In this document: positions 35,463 through 47,839 of the stretch, piece by piece
How positions within the stretch are numbered: the stretch's first letter is position 1
Layout of the letters: each line of letters starts with the position of its first letter
DNA from: Agrocybe praecox
Taxonomy: Eukaryota; Basidiomycota; Agaricomycetes; Agaricales; Agrocybaceae
Reading direction: 5' to 3'
Length of the DNA: 64,000 bases
Assembly: GCA_964017145.1 (NCBI GenBank)
Contig: OZ024849.1
Span: forward strand, 2,852,001 to 2,916,000
Notes under the pieces: model-generated
What the model saw: only the letters and a program-made list of their open reading frames with translations
Databases searched by the model: none
What the model was told of the DNA's origin: nothing
Translations under genes and position numbers: made by a program

Positions 35463-38375
35463 TCAGGGAGGGGATTCCCCACCCTCTGGTGTAGCCACTA
35501 CAACAAGACAACTATGCATGGGAGAGCAGTACCTATCGAATACGAAAAAGTCGTCCGATTCTCGAGGCGTAGCAAGCTGCGTATGCCTGAGAAAGTTAAA
35601 AATCGGTCAGCGTTCAGCCAATATTAAGCGAAAGAAAAAGAAAGAAAGAAAGCGAACAGAGCACTGAATTGAAATGGGGGTGAAAAAAACGCACTCAATC
35701 ATGATGTGTTGCAAGATGTTACTCCGATTTCCAGGACGCATCACGAACTGCAAGCAATGCCCACAGCTCCATACAGAGTTGCGTGCCAAGAGACCTGCTC
35801 CTTCAGAGTCGCGTCCCAAGAAATCTGCTCCTTCGGGATTGATGATTTTCCTGCTTTGTTCAGGAGTCACCACCTCGAACGAAAGTTCTATCTTGTTGTC
35901 TGCATCGTCGTGTCTAATCGTATGCGAAACCTAACAAGCCATTTTCCAAATGAGTATCGAGGGAAAATGGAAATTTTGGAGAAGGTTTAACACTCACTGC
36001 ATTCCTCCACATATACCCCGGTCGTATCCATCTCTGATACATATATGAATTTGTAGCAGGGCATGCACTGCACCAGAATTGTTCTTCTCTTGCGTCCATG
36101 TCAGCAGCCGTAGCCGTTTGAGGGTCCAACCCGACCAATGCCACGAGTTTCTTTGCGATGTTGGAGAGTTTCTTGTTGAACGACAGCGTGATAACTTCTG
36201 AATTCACACCGCGCTCGTAGGTCCACGTATCAGTAGGTGTCACAGGACTATAGCCACTGCAGGTATGTGTCAAGATGTGTTGGAAGCCAGCGACGACAGG
36301 TTTCCACCAGTAATGACCTGCGGCGCATGTAAAGATCGACGTGGCTAGATCCAATTTCGAGTCTTTGGTAGGAACCGACAACGCGTAATCCACCCCCTCG
36401 CCTGCGTCGTCTACTTCCATGCATTGGCTGCTCGACGACTCCGGGCCCATATTATTCTGGAGGTCTTCCAAAAATTTGGCTCTCTTCGCACATACAACCT
36501 CTTTCATCATTCGGGGAAGGAGCTGCATCGCATCACTGAAAGTTTCCGCCGTAACTGACGTCCCAAGAGGAGCATTTACAGGTTGGGAAAAAGGCTCGTA
36601 TAAGCAGATGTCTTCGGGACGAGGAAGGTACGGCCACTGAGTGCGATCAATAGTTGCCAGGTAATCCTTGTATAACTGCCAGACGATCCGTTTTCGCTGA
36701 CTCTTCGCATCTGCCATTTCCCGCTCGAGACGCCACTCCTTCCTGCGAATGAGTTTTGCGACCAAGATGGGTTGAATCTGTTTCCAAACTGGGAGAATAC
36801 GAATATACCAGTGTTAGCGTTTCATTCGATATGACGGAAGAAATGTATATTTATGCTCACTCTTTTCTGAAAGTGCCTTACTTCGGTTGACATCTTGATG
36901 ATGTACCAAGGAATTGATATCGACTTGCTCGTATCCTAATGCCAGGAGGCGCTCCGTGATTCTACAAGACATATTCCCATTTAAAAAGGAGGACAGACAA
37001 TGAGGGTGACTGGACGTACGCTTCGAAACGCTGCTGTTGCAAACTCTGGGCGGCCGAATATCGTTCCTGGATTTCACGATCGAGCCAGTCCGCGTGGGTT
37101 GGAGCCAACTAAGAGTTTGAGTATGAGATAATTTACCGGAGAACGAGTACAGACAGGATCTCTTACCTCACGAATATCGTTAATCATCTCATGTCGCTGC
37201 TGTTTGAACTCATCGAATTTCTTATTTGCATCCGGACGGCGCAGCTGGATTTTTATCTTGAACTCGGCGCATCGTTGGATCATATTTTCGATGTCATTCT
37301 TCCAGAAGAATCGGCTCTTGCTGGAGTATCCGTGGCTCCAACCACCAACTATGCGAACGGGTCCGTCATCAAGGGATATGGACAATCGAGAAATGCTGCG
37401 TACCATTGGTAGCTGGAATTAGGTTTAGTATCGATTTATCTTGGTCGGGATACGACCTGCTGAACTTCGATTCGACGACAAGGCTATTATAAGCAGGTCA
37501 GCAATCGCATAATTAGAAAGAGAAAGGGAAAAACGCGTACCTGGCTTTCTTGCACTTGGTGCAAAGACGAAGCCTCAGTAAGAAATCGACTTTCTGTATA
37601 TTTCTTGCAGAGCAAGTCTACATGGCAGGCATTTAGCGCATTTTTTATAGGTTACAAGTCATTATTATACCTGACATTCCGGTTTTCCGAAAAGTAACGC
37701 AGTCCAGCCAGCCTCAGACATGTAGCTAGGACGCTCTGGTGCTGCGTAACATTTCCTAGCAGATTTCCACACCGTGACAGCACTAGAAGAAAGGAGAGTT
37801 TCTCGGAATATATGAGAGGTCCTCGAAAGGCTGATAATATCTCTCGGATGCAAATGACCAAATATCTGTATCGGCAAACTTGAGTTGTAGAATTGGAAGA
37901 AAGATACAACAAATTTTGCGCACCTCGTACAAAACGTCCAGTGGCATGGTAAGCAGCAAGCTTAGGCTCTTTTTTCTCTTTTCTGCCGCTTTTGTTGGTG
38001 AAGAACCTTTCTTCGCAGTCCTGAGCGCCATCCCGCCGACCTTGGCTCGTTTCGTAGGAGGCTTTCCACTGTTCCTCTTTTTTGTGGCTATACAAGTCGT
38101 GATTTGTTGGTATTAGTTACACATTCAAGTGAGGTATACGGACTTGGACCATAGTCATCTTCATCCCCGTCTTCCTGTGTCGCTTCATGGTCGTCGTCCG
38201 AGTCTGAGGTGTCTCCGTCTTCTAGGCCGTCATTGTCATTTGCATTCTTCTTGCACTTGCTCAGGCTATCTTCTTTATCTTCACGTTTCGTCGTGCCGTG
38301 ACTGGTGCTGCCAGTGGTTGTGGTACCAGCTTGAACTTGGGTTTGAGCCCTTACTTGGGCTCGCGTCACTCTCAT
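35463..38375 (-). CDS. F-box protein with long conserved C-terminal region
   Basis: Starts at ATG 38375 (MRVTRAQVRAQTQ). The first exon encodes a hydrophilic region with an acidic run (TSDSDDDHEATQEDGDEDD). Exon 2 carries a Lys-rich stretch and starts the F-box (LTMPLDVLYE). Exon 3 continues it (IFGHLHPRDIISLSRTSHIF). Short exons at about 37560-36880 follow, including ERLLALGYEQVDINSLV. A long exon (about 36810-35995) covers WRLEREMADAKSQRKRIVWQ, TIFTCAAGHYWW and WCSACP. The final exons contain WSCGHCLQF, then HTQLATPRESDDFF, before TGA 35463-35465. The C-terminal Cys/His pairs (CxxC, HxxCxxC) suggest a structural zinc site. Known: this architecture is a common agaricomycete F-box family thought to act in SCF ubiquitin ligases. 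Exon borders are approximate. Substrate unknown. Confidence 0.75.
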
Positions 38376-38584
38376 TTTGGTCGAATATGTAAATGACACA
38401 AAGCTCCGCTTTTCTCTGTATTGCAGAAATCAGTTAGTAAGAACGGGCGTTTATATGCTCGTCCAAAGGTCCAAAGTCGAGTCGAGTCGAGTCGAAGTAT
38501 TGTGAGATGGAAACGGACCGAGTGCAGTTTCGGAACCTCATAAGCCATACTCCTCATAATTCGTAACCGGTTAACCCCTTATAA

Positions 38585-40113
38585 TATAAGTGGGGGTCGG
38601 CAACATCACACAGGCCCATGGCGGGCAAATGTCACACTATGTCACACAACGCGTGCCAAAAGGTGGTACACAACTTGTTCCGCTCGTATCTCATTGAGTT
38701 CTCATTCAAATTTGGATGCATAAAATTATGTCTTATTTTTGTAGCACATATATTACCTTAATACAATTTTAAAAGGATAATTACTATCAAATCCCGTATA
38801 TATATTCCTATATAATGTTTATATACTACTTATGATCAGTTATCTTCGTTATCTTCCCAGCTACTTGATTCATCATCATTCAATAACCGGTCTAATTCCT
38901 CAGATGCTTCCACATCTTCATCTTCTATGGTGTCTGGGATCCACATGGTTGAAACTCACGTTTTGATTTTTGATTGTAATTATTGGCTTGTTGGCTATCA
39001 TGCCATGATGTTTACTTTTCTGCTACTCTAATCTACCCTATGGTACCGTGAATTGACCTGAAACAGTGAAAAAACATATAATAGACACTGCAGAGCCTTA
39101 TATACCATTTCTCAATTCAGTTGCGCTCACTTTCACCGACATTTTGCGTGTTTGGAATGTTTTCGGCAATGTCCGATAAACGCATCAGCACGCGCATCAA
39201 TCCACACGCACTGTGCGCTCGCTGACGGCATTACTTTGTTAGCCGAAAGAGACAGTATCCAGAGCTCAATGTGAGCGTAAAACTGCCGGAAAATTATTTA
39301 TTTGCTATATAATCAATCTATAGGTTCACACAGCAAGGTAGCAGAGAGGTTTTGGAGATCTGCTCCAAAAATAGGCCAAATAAAGGCTAAATCAACGAAA
39401 ATTCACATATTTACCTACATGAAGAATGCTACGGGGCTGCCACATTGTTTGATGTGATATTACACTGACAATACACTGTCCTAAGGGCATAGGCACTCTA
39501 AAGTTCTTATCTTCAATATATAGGACCCATGAGTAATATTTTTATCCCCTTCGAGGGGTATTTTAGCGCGCGGAGCAGTATTTCGCTATAGGCGTCCCCA
39601 GATGGCATTATCTCGGTCCCTGTCACTAATAAAACATTTTTTATTATTGAAAATGGAACTTTTGTTCGTGACAGATTCTTTTTTTCTCTTTCCCTTTATG
39701 AAAAACAGAGCTTTTTTTGGCGAGATCTGAAGATCGGAGATACGGATAAATATTCTGCACGGAGAATTTCAAAGATAAAGTGTCATAGAACATTTCATCT
39801 CCGCAAAAGTAGTCCCAAAAACGACTCTCTGTTATGTTCTATTCATTACAATGTCCCCCCGCCAAAAATGCACCGGTTTTGGCAGGGAAAACACCAATAA
39901 CTCATATGTACTACTAACTATTTAATTTCTTACTTAGTTAGATACTTTAATACATTCTTATTGATCATTACTATGATCTCAAATCGTTAAATCGACCTCA
40001 GAACCTGTATATGCTCAGTGCCGCGCGTGGGTCACTTTTATCGAGAGATCAATCATGTCACGCGCAACATTTTGGTACAGCCACTTAGCGGCAATTGCCG
40101 ACCCCCACTTATA
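38585..40113. mobile_element. Nested DNA-transposon relic with 19-bp inverted repeats
   Basis: Perfect 19-bp terminal inverted repeats: TATAAGTGGGGGTCGGCAA at 38585-38603 and its reverse complement at 40095-40113. Length about 1.53 kb. The interior is AT-rich and has no full transposase; the only notable frame is a 36-residue acidic ORF (38836-38946, minus). Flanks are TA-rich, so a TA or TATA target duplication is possible but not certain. It sits inside a MITE-like repeat, which shows it is the younger of the two. Non-autonomous or deleted element; superfamily not assigned. Confidence 0.65.
38836..38946 (-). CDS. Small acidic ORF inside the transposon relic
   Basis: A 36-residue frame starting MWIPDTIEDEDVEASEE and ending in a run rich in Ser, Asp and Glu with ELDRLLNDDES. 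Acidic tails with an ELDRLL-type motif occur at the ends of transposase proteins, so this may be the last remnant of the element's transposase. It is too short to be sure, and it could be chance. Confidence 0.25.
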   Translation of the reverse strand: MWIPDTIEDEDVEASEELDRLLNDDESSSWEDNEDN

Positions 40114-40230
40114 ACACATACTTTTTTCGATCCACCAAGTTGGTTCGCACGGAAATGGAGCCCATAACCCATGAACCCCTCATAACCCATAGGCCATATC
40201 ATATATGGGGGGGAAAACTCATAGGTTTTG

Positions 40231-41059
40231 GCATTTACATAGAAATTCTTCCCCATCCCGGTTTACCCGACTGAATTTGACACAAATTACCTACACAAGG
40301 GGTCTTCTTACCGTATGTGATCATTTTTCAGGGCTCCTTTTTCATAAAATGGTGCACAGTTTATGGAGGAAAATCTTACGTTTGCTGCACGTGGACATCT
40401 TTTAGCAGGGAAATTGTCACAACGCAGCCAGAAATACGATGAATGATACTAATTGAAGTATAGGCTACATACTGTACCCGACCCTGAAAATGGCCATTTT
40501 GAGTTGTAAGACGAATAGCTCGGTTAAAATCGCGGATATCACCTCCAAATTTTTGGCACTACGTGGATGTCCGTCTTTTAAACTGTATTCCGAGAGATTT
40601 GAATTTTAGAGTATACCCCTGCTATGCTGTGAATTTATTTTCAAGGTGTGTCCAAAAATTGGTTTCACACGGAAAGTGGCCAGCCCTGAGTTGGCCCTGA
40701 GAATCACGTTACAGTATGTTAAATACATACCGCACGAATCCAAGGTCCTCGTATTCATCATTAACTTCCATCTCGTTTCCGAGCTCATCCATAGGCTTTC
40801 GGAAATTAAATGTAGCTAAAGCCGATGCCATCACAAGCCAGAGCTACGTATGATTGAGTCAACCATCGATACATAACGAAAAAATAAGGAATGAACCTGA
40901 AACAGGGAAGGGCTTGAAGCTAACAGGGGACATCGAATTACAGAAACTTGGTGTCGTACCTCAAACCATACTCTGTTGAATAGGTCAGCCTACCTAGCTC
41001 TCGATAATGATGAACATAAGCGATACGACCTTCTCCCGAATCCGTACGCAAGAACCCTA
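40231..41059. other. Non-genic stretch between transposon relics and CYP remnant
   Basis: About 830 bp. There is no convincing gene. Part may belong to the far end of the outer MITE-like element and part to the decayed 3' end of the CYP remnant; the expected heme-binding region of a CYP is not found here. Confidence 0.35.
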
Positions 41060-41964
41060 CTGTCATTGTTCAAATTTCCATCCTTGTCCTTTCGGGTTTG
41101 AAGAAATCTGGATCGGGATAAACCTCTGGATCGTGAGTTTAAGAGGGAACATGACTCTGTAGTTCAAGTACCACATATTTCCGAATATCGTTGTCCCTAT
41201 AATACAGGGTAAGAAATTAAGGCTACACGAGAGGAGTGTATCTCGCAGAATTACCCTTAGGAATGAATTATCCTTTAAAGTAATCATCCTCCATCAAAGC
41301 ATGAGGGGCGCCTATAGGTATAGGAGGACTCCATCTCATTACTTCTCGATATATAGCCTCGACGTAAGGAAGGAATGGCCTATCCTCAAAGGTAGGGAAG
41401 CGAGAAGTACCGACGACGCTATCAATTTCTCTCTGCGCTTTTTTCTGGATCTCGGGATGTATGGTCATCAGGTAGGAAAAGCTACCCGTTGCCGAGATTG
41501 TCTGCCAATTCACAATTAGTGATCAATCCGGCTGTTGGGCGCTTATTTCTTACAGTATTTGATGCAGCTGGTAGTTATCTCTCTTCAGCTTTCAAGAATA
41601 ATGGTGCTGAGCATCTGAAGTTGGCTCACCTTCATAAATGGTGTAAGCAATATTAAGAACAGCTTCCTCGCTGGCCTTGGATACGCCATTGTTCTGCTTT
41701 CTTTTCATTATATTTCCGACTAAAGTACACAAAATTATCCGTACTGTTATATTTCTTTTCCATCTCCATATACACCTGACCTGTGTCCTTGAAAGGAAAA
41801 TCGCCCGCATTGCCGATTGACAACTTAGGTGGAGGTCCAGGAGGGTAGTAAGGACCTGAACTCCGGTTTGAGGAGGACTGGAGGTAATCTACGAATTTCT
41901 TCAGGAAGAATGCGAACACAATACTTATCAAGGAAGATGCGGCTGCACGTTTGTAGTATCGCAT
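41060..41964 (-). pseudogene. Cytochrome P450 remnant
   Basis: The N-terminal piece (ATG 41964, MRYYKRAAASSLIS) has a membrane anchor and the Pro-rich hinge PYYPPGPPPKLSIGN. It is followed almost at once by an I-helix-like piece (SEEAVLNIAYTIYE, about 41640-41680). Next come the K-helix region (PEIQKKAQREIDSVVGTSRF, then EAIYREVMRWSPPIPIGAPH, about 41300-41470) and HDPEVYPDPDFFKPER (about 41085-41135). About 180 residues between hinge and I-helix are missing, and no heme-binding FGxGxRxCxG motif follows. Known: these motif orders are those of fungal microsomal CYPs. Inference: a decayed gene, unable to bind heme. It could have served a secondary-metabolite pathway, but no intact pathway partner is adjacent. 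Confidence 0.75.
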
Positions 41965-42071
41965 AGTACATATACGTAGTATTTCGTCCTGCAAGAAGTT
42001 GTCTAGTGTTACTCCATCGTATTTCTACTATTTAATAAGGCCAATCGACAGTGGAGTCAGAGTATAGTTGA

Positions 42072-42566
42072 TTAAATAATAAACACTGCACTCACAGCAA
42101 AAGCCCTGAGCATCGGAGTGCAATTCATCGAAGACTATAATGCGTGGTAAAGACGATTACTAGAGAATGATTCAAGTGTGTTTCTTACCAGGCTCGGCAA
42201 TTCAGTAGTTGACGAAACAGTAGCATTGGGAAGAGCGATTCTATGCATGAACTGACGCGTGAATAGTGTGTTGAAAGTGTGATTTTTCGCACATGCGGAT
42301 AGAACTGAAGATGCTATTGGGATACCAAATATCGAGAAGACTAGCTCCAGAATCGGAATGAGCCTATGCATGACGACCTTTCCTTTGAGAGGCTTTTCGG
42401 GAGCTTAAGGTGCTTTATCTGAGGGAGAGTAGGTGGAAATGGATGTCAACTCTTGAGAGAAAATACCAACAACAACACTGCGCAGAGCTGGTTTCATTTC
42501 CACCTTTTCAGAGGACAAGACCCTTTGTTTGAGGGCCATGTAGAACAAACAGAATGGAATGATCAT
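42072..42566 (-). CDS. Possible small membrane protein
   Basis: A frame read from ATG 42566 (MIIPFCLFYMALKQR) to TAA 42072. Removing a 63-nt intron (about 42402-42464; donor GTATTT, acceptor AAG) eliminates an in-frame TAA and joins PALRSVVV to APEKPLKGKV. A second intron (donor GTAAGA, about 42189) joins a short last exon. Two hydrophobic segments are visible: one at the N-terminus and ILELVFSIFGIPIASSVLSA. No family recognised. The start is uncertain because an upstream exon may exist. It lies directly upstream of, and in the same direction as, the CYP remnant. Confidence 0.35.
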
Positions 42567-42972
42567 GAATAGCAATGTATGCAGTCCATTCACGGTCCCA
42601 AGAGAATGGTGGCGCACCCCGCTGGTCCAGACTCAAGCAACAGAGGTTCAAGAGACGACAGTTCACTTAAGCAAATTGTACAGGTCCCCAGTTGATGATG
42701 AAAAGATTACAATTGAGCCCGACAGAGCCCGACACGGGCACACCAGGGGACGCACATTATTAATGTCATGAGTAGTCCTCATCACGTACGTTCATATGAT
42801 CATGACGCATCAGCGCTTCAGCGTTAGCCGCATTAGCAAGCGTCGCCGCGGCCGAGGTCTCAGGTGTATGGGTCCTCCGCGAGACAGATTTCAGCGAGCT
42901 TACTCACCAAAAAGAATAAATATGACCTGCCAATACACATCACTTTCCCATATTACGACCTAAAACTTTTCA

Positions 42973-44096
42973 ATGGCATCACAAGCTGCAAAACGCGTCC
43001 TCGTCGTCGGTGGTTCGTGGTACATTTTGTCCCTGTAAATTGCATTGATCAATCATTGGAATACATCTAGGCATAGGAAACGGGATAGGAACAGGTGCAG
43101 CGACCGCGTAAGTGAACCATGCTGAGGATCACAAGTTATCATTTTGCCAAAACTCCGTAAATGCAGGCGTCTTTTCGCAAAGAACGGATACAGCGTCGCG
43201 CTGGTCGGGCGAAGCAACCGCGGGACAGGCGCGCTCGACAGCCTGACGGAAGAAATAAACAGCACTGGGGGTCAGGTATGTATACACCAGGAAGATCTTA
43301 CAAACCTGCTGATTCAAACTACCGTTCGGTGGACTTACTAGGCGAAACAATTCCCCATCCCCTCATACTCGCACGACGACATAACCTCCGCCTGGGCCTC
43401 GATCCACAAAGCCTTCCCAAACCCAGACTACGCAATCCGCGCAGCGGTATTCAACATCGGACAAGGCGTATGGAAGCCCTTCCTCGACTTAACGCCCCAG
43501 GACGTGCAAGACTGTCTGCAGACTGGGGTCGCAGCCGCGTTCTCCTTCTCCCGAGGGGCAATCCTCTCATTCAAGGAGAACAAGATCGACGAGAATGGTA
43601 AGCGGGGGACGTTGATCTTCACGGGCGCGACGTCTGCTACGCGCGGGAATGTCGTCACCAGCGCTTTTTCGGCAAGCAAGTTCGGTGCGAGGGCTCTGTC
43701 TCAGAGTCTGGCGAAAGAGTTTGGGAAGGAGAATATCCACGTCGCTCATGTTAGTTTTTTTTCTTTCCGTTATGTGGACTCACCGCTAATGTCACATAAT
43801 ACCTAGGCTATCATTGACGGTGTTATCCTCCTTGACCCCAAAGCAGATAAAGAAACAGTGAACGACACTCGTCTAAGGCCCGAAAGCATCGCTTCTGTAG
43901 GCTTACAACTTCTTATTCTTCATAAAATCAATAGCTAAAAACATGGTCTACAGTCTTACCTATATCTCGTCAACCAAGATCGTTCAGCGTTAACTTGGGA
44001 ACTTGACCGTAAGTCCTCTAATTCTATTCTTTCTCACACGAATATTCATTCTTTCTGCGAAACAATACAGTCCGCCCAGCTCACGAAAAATGGTAA
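42973..44096 (+). CDS. Short-chain dehydrogenase/reductase (SDR)
   Basis: Starts at ATG 42973 (MASQAAKRVLVVGG) and ends at TAA 44096, with five or six short introns and exons as small as 37 nt. The Rossmann fold starts with VLVVGG, then GIGNGIGTGAA across the first intron, giving the nucleotide-binding Gly-rich loop. Later segments: AVFNIGQG (NxG-like), RGTLIFTGATSATRG, and SAFSASKFGARALSQSLAKE. The last has F in place of the catalytic Tyr of YxxxK, while Lys is kept. The total is about 240-250 residues, normal for the family. Known: SDRs reduce or oxidise carbonyl/alcohol groups with NAD(P)H. The Tyr-to-Phe change occurs in one fungal SDR subgroup; activity is uncertain. Substrate unknown. 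Confidence 0.8.
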
Positions 44097-44361
44097 TTAC
44101 TATGCCCGAAATAAAAGACACTTGTATCTTAGGAATTATCCGCATAGCATAGAATAGCATACATATTCAAAAGCATAAGAAAGGGAAACAAAAGAAAAAA
44201 GCGAACGAGTAGAGAACATGTGAGAGAGAGACTGAATTTTGAAACGAACCAGAATGTGATGCAGATGCAAGTATCATGCGCGCGAGAAAAACAAACAAAC
44301 GAACGGAAATCTACCTAAGGATACAAAGATTGTGGATAGTATAGGTAGAAGTAAGATGCAA
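44097..44361. other. Convergent 3' intergenic region (SDR / eIF3a)
   Basis: About 265 bp, AT-rich, between the two stop codons. Probably only polyadenylation signals. Confidence 0.4.
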
Positions 44362-47300
44362 TCAAGCACGGCCTCTGCGTGCGCGCCAAGTACCTGGTGT
44401 ACCTCTAGCAACCGTCTGGAATCCATCTTCCTCCGCTGCCAAAGGAGCAGGAGAGCTGGGACGAGGAGAGGCCGTTCCACCAGAAACGCGGGAAGCGACA
44501 GCTGGAGGAACAGCAGCAGGTGCAGCACCTCCTCCAGCAGCTTTCTCCTTCTCTCTTTCTCTCCATCCTCCTCCTCCTCCTAGAGCACCAGGGCGATATT
44601 TAGCAGGCGCAGGGCTCTCTGAGCGAGCAGGGGGCGTAGTATCGGCGGTGGCGGTGGCGGCACGAGCAACAGGGGCAGCTGTGGGGGTCGGTCGTCTCCA
44701 GACAGAAGCTTCTTCTTTGACTGCAGCGGCACGAGCGGGGGCGACGGGAGGAGGGGCGGCCTTGGCTGCCTGTCGGCGAGCAAGAGCCTCTTCTTCGCGC
44801 TGTTGTTGACGTCTGGCTTGCTCCAAGGCCGCTTGCCTTTCTTTGTCGCGAGCCTCGCGACGAGCAGCAGCCTCTTCCTCTGCTTTGCGCGCAGCTTCCT
44901 CTGCCGCAGCAACCGCCTCTGCTTCTTCTGCAGCCTTGCGTTCAGCTTCCTCTGCCGCAGCTAAAAGGAAAGGAAAGGAAAGTGAGTCACAAAAGGAAAA
45001 TAACTGAGTTGAATCAAAATAAAACATACCAGCTGCTTTCCTAGCTTCCTCCGCTTCTTTTTCGAGCCTGACCTTCTCCTCCTTCTCCAAGCGGATCCTC
45101 TCCTCTTCTCTAGCCTTCAAAACAGCCTTTCTCCTCTTCTCCTTTTCGTCGGCAATCTTTTTGGCAGCGACATCCTTCTTCTTCGCGAACTCCTCACCCT
45201 TCTTCGCAATGACCACTTCTCTTCTTGCGCGGTAATCACCAAGCATGCGGCTCAAGCGCGCCTTGGTAGAGAGGTCCTCTTGATGTTCTGCCAGGGCGGC
45301 CTCACGACGAGCCTTTTGGATAGCCTCGAAAGTCTCCTTGTCAGTCTTCTGCTGGTACTGATAGTCCTCAGCGAGCAGAGGACGTTCGTCCTTTCGGAAG
45401 GCACGTTCAAGGTGGTCAATACGCTTCGCTGTGACTCTGAGTTTCTCCGAGAGCTCCTTCTTCTCCTTCTCCAATTGTGCAACTTGAATAGTGATAAGAC
45501 CTTCTGTGTCATATGTCTCCAGTTTCTAATCGCAGAAGTTAGAAGAAAAAGAAAGAAAGATAAAAGCATAGTATACGTACGTCAACATCATTAGGCTTCA
45601 AGATACCCTTATCCACGAGACTCTGTGCATATTTCTTAGCCTCATCAATACGGATCGTCTCAATCTCCTTCTTCGTGCGCTCTTGTTCTCTCCTCCTCAA
45701 CTCCTCCTTCACACGTTTAGCCTCCTCTTCCTTCTCCTTCCTCGAGGTCTCTGCCCGACGACTACTCTCCTCCTTCTCCTTACGTACACTGAGCTCGCTA
45801 AGAAGCTCACGACGTCTCGCAACCAAAGCCCGACGAAGTTGTAACGCTTTCCTTTCCGAGTTAACAGCTGCGACCAACGCACTGAATTTGGCGCTCTGTT
45901 CCTCTTCCGACAGAACTGGCGCTTTCGGCTCGATAGCATCAAGGGTCTCTTTGAGGCAAGTTGCGACTTTGCTAAGGCGAGTGCGAACGAGATCGGCGGT
46001 AGATGGTTGGACGGTTTTCTCCTTGGTCAAGGAAGAGGTGGAAGCCGTCGGTTGATCGTCGTTGGATACGTAGGGATCGTCGACGAAGCTGATGCTTCCG
46101 TCCTTGTGGTCGACACGAACGCTGAGCTCTCCTCGGCGAGCACAGCCCATGATATAAGCCTCAATTTGTTCTTCGTCAAAGGCGCCCTCTAAGCCGGCTT
46201 CCTTGAGTGGTGCAACGAGAGAAAGAAGGTTGCTGATTTTGATGGTCGAGTAAACCTGCGAAAGCTGAGAGAGGAGACGGGAGAGCAGGGCGCGTTGGAG
46301 GAGAGTAAGGTAGGGAGCGTAAGCTTCATCACCAGCAAGAGTTTGTAAGAGGGGCGCAATGGAGGCGCAAAGGGTAAGGGGGTCAAAGGTAACTTCGAGG
46401 ATGTTGTACAGTGATTTGATAGTCTGGGGGGAAAGTCTCAAAGCGTCACGCGACAACTATAAAAGAGGATGTCAGCAAACTCTGGATTATTTGACTTGCA
46501 TGAGAAGCATCTTACTGCATCTCTGAGCAATCCAGAGCGTGTGGGCACGCGTGTGAGACCGAGAAGGGCAGTCAATCTCGCGTTCTTGCCCTTAAGCTCT
46601 TCGGCCTCCTCGGTCTGTAGACCAACGGGGACAGCAAGAGCGCTGACGAGAACCTGAGCAGCTAGACGACCCATTTCCTCGTCGGATTTACCGCCAATGG
46701 AGGTGACGACGGCGTAATACCTATTCCATGCAGCCGCATGGTAAAGAGCATTACCGCTCATTAAGAAGATCTTGGTGAGCTTTTCGTAGTAGTTGGCCAT
46801 CATAGCTGGGCGAGGAGCTTTCTTGGCCATAGTGAGAAGGTTATGCACATCTTCAACGGAGCGGAAAGCTTCTTGCCATAACTCAAGTTCCACAGAGGTG
46901 TTGAGTTGGGCAAAACGAGTGTCGAGATGGTGTTGAAGGGTGTCAGGGTCAGAGAGGTTGATGGAATGTTGTTGATGCGAGTATTTGGCGACGTTGGAAA
47001 GGTGGAGGCGGAGAGTTTCGCACAGACGACGGAACTCGACTTTACGCTGATGCTTGAGGCAGAATTTGAATGCTTGTTGGGCAATTTGCTAAGAAAGTGG
47101 TGAACACCTACTCGGGAAGCGAAGAATACTTCCTACACACCTGGTAGATGGCCTCGAGGCGCGCATTATTTTTGAGGGTCTCCAGTGAAGTTCTATAACT
47201 CTCCCAAAGGAACTTGAGCCAGGGGGTAACAAGAGCACGATCTGTACGGTCTTTGCTTTGGTCTCCGCTGACTGCACCGAGAAGAATGCTTTCGGGGGTT

Positions 47301-47668
47301 TCGCTGGCCTCTAGATCGTCGATATCAACTGCAGACTTGACAGCCGCCTTCTCCTGAGCCTCCCGGACCTTTGCATCTGCGAGTTGGATGAAGCGATTGA
47401 CGACGGTTTCGATGCTCTGAACGCTGGTATTCTGAGCAATGTTTTTGTACTGCATAAGCCCTTCCTTGGCTGTGCGGCCTTTCCTCATATCCACACAAAG
47501 TTCGATAAATCGATGCATAATTGGTTCCAGCGAGGTCAATGGAGTCGATCTGAATCGTTTTGAAGAGAACATCTCTGTTAATGACTGGAGAGCAGCGTGC
47601 GTCTGACCGACGGACACGAGTCCCTCGGCTTGCTTGAGCACGGTCTCAGGTTTTGAGAAGGGCGCCAT
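44362..47668 (-). CDS. TIF32: Translation initiation factor eIF3 subunit a (TIF32)
   Basis: Starts at ATG 47668 ([17 protein letters not shown]) and stops at 44362, with four or more short introns. N-terminal helices ([18 protein letters not shown], then [16 protein letters not shown]) are followed by a PCI-type helical and winged-helix region (about 45550-47000) with [13 protein letters not shown] and [16 protein letters not shown]. The second half is a long charged coiled coil rich in Arg, Glu, Ala and Lys (about 44700-45700), and the tail is Pro/Ala/Gly-rich, ending in [12 protein letters not shown]. These are the hallmarks of eIF3a. Known role: scaffold of eIF3, bridging the 40S subunit and initiation factors. 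An essential housekeeping gene; no sign of disruption. Confidence 0.92.
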
Positions 47669-47839
47669 ATTGAATTCTAATGAAATATATCAAATCCGAG
47701 AATCATTTACGAGAGTAATAACAATCCTTACGACGAGTTTAAAAGTGGGACTCGTTGGTCGCCTACAGTATTAGAGATCTGATAGACAGTGCACGTATAC
47801 AAAAAATTAGGATATTGTTTAGGGCCGGCATTTCCAAAT

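Larger units (their letters stand above)
38524..40230. mobile_element. Outer MITE-like element, split by an inserted transposon
   Basis: The left part (about 38524-38584: GCAGTTTCGGAACCTCATAA, then CATACTCCTCATAA) matches, inverted, the terminal region of the MITE at 54925-55490. The right part (about 40114-40230) matches the next piece of that MITE, including GTTGGTTCGCACGG beside GATCCACCAA and repeated CATAACCCAT motifs. The two parts are contiguous in the intact MITE but separated here by the 1.5-kb element at 38585-40113. The far end of this outer copy is unclear and may be decayed beyond 40230. Confidence 0.55.

Noticed and set aside
42402..42464. In-frame stop in the small membrane-protein frame
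   Set aside because: It is removed by a plausible 63-nt intron ending in AAG; kept only as a low-confidence gene.
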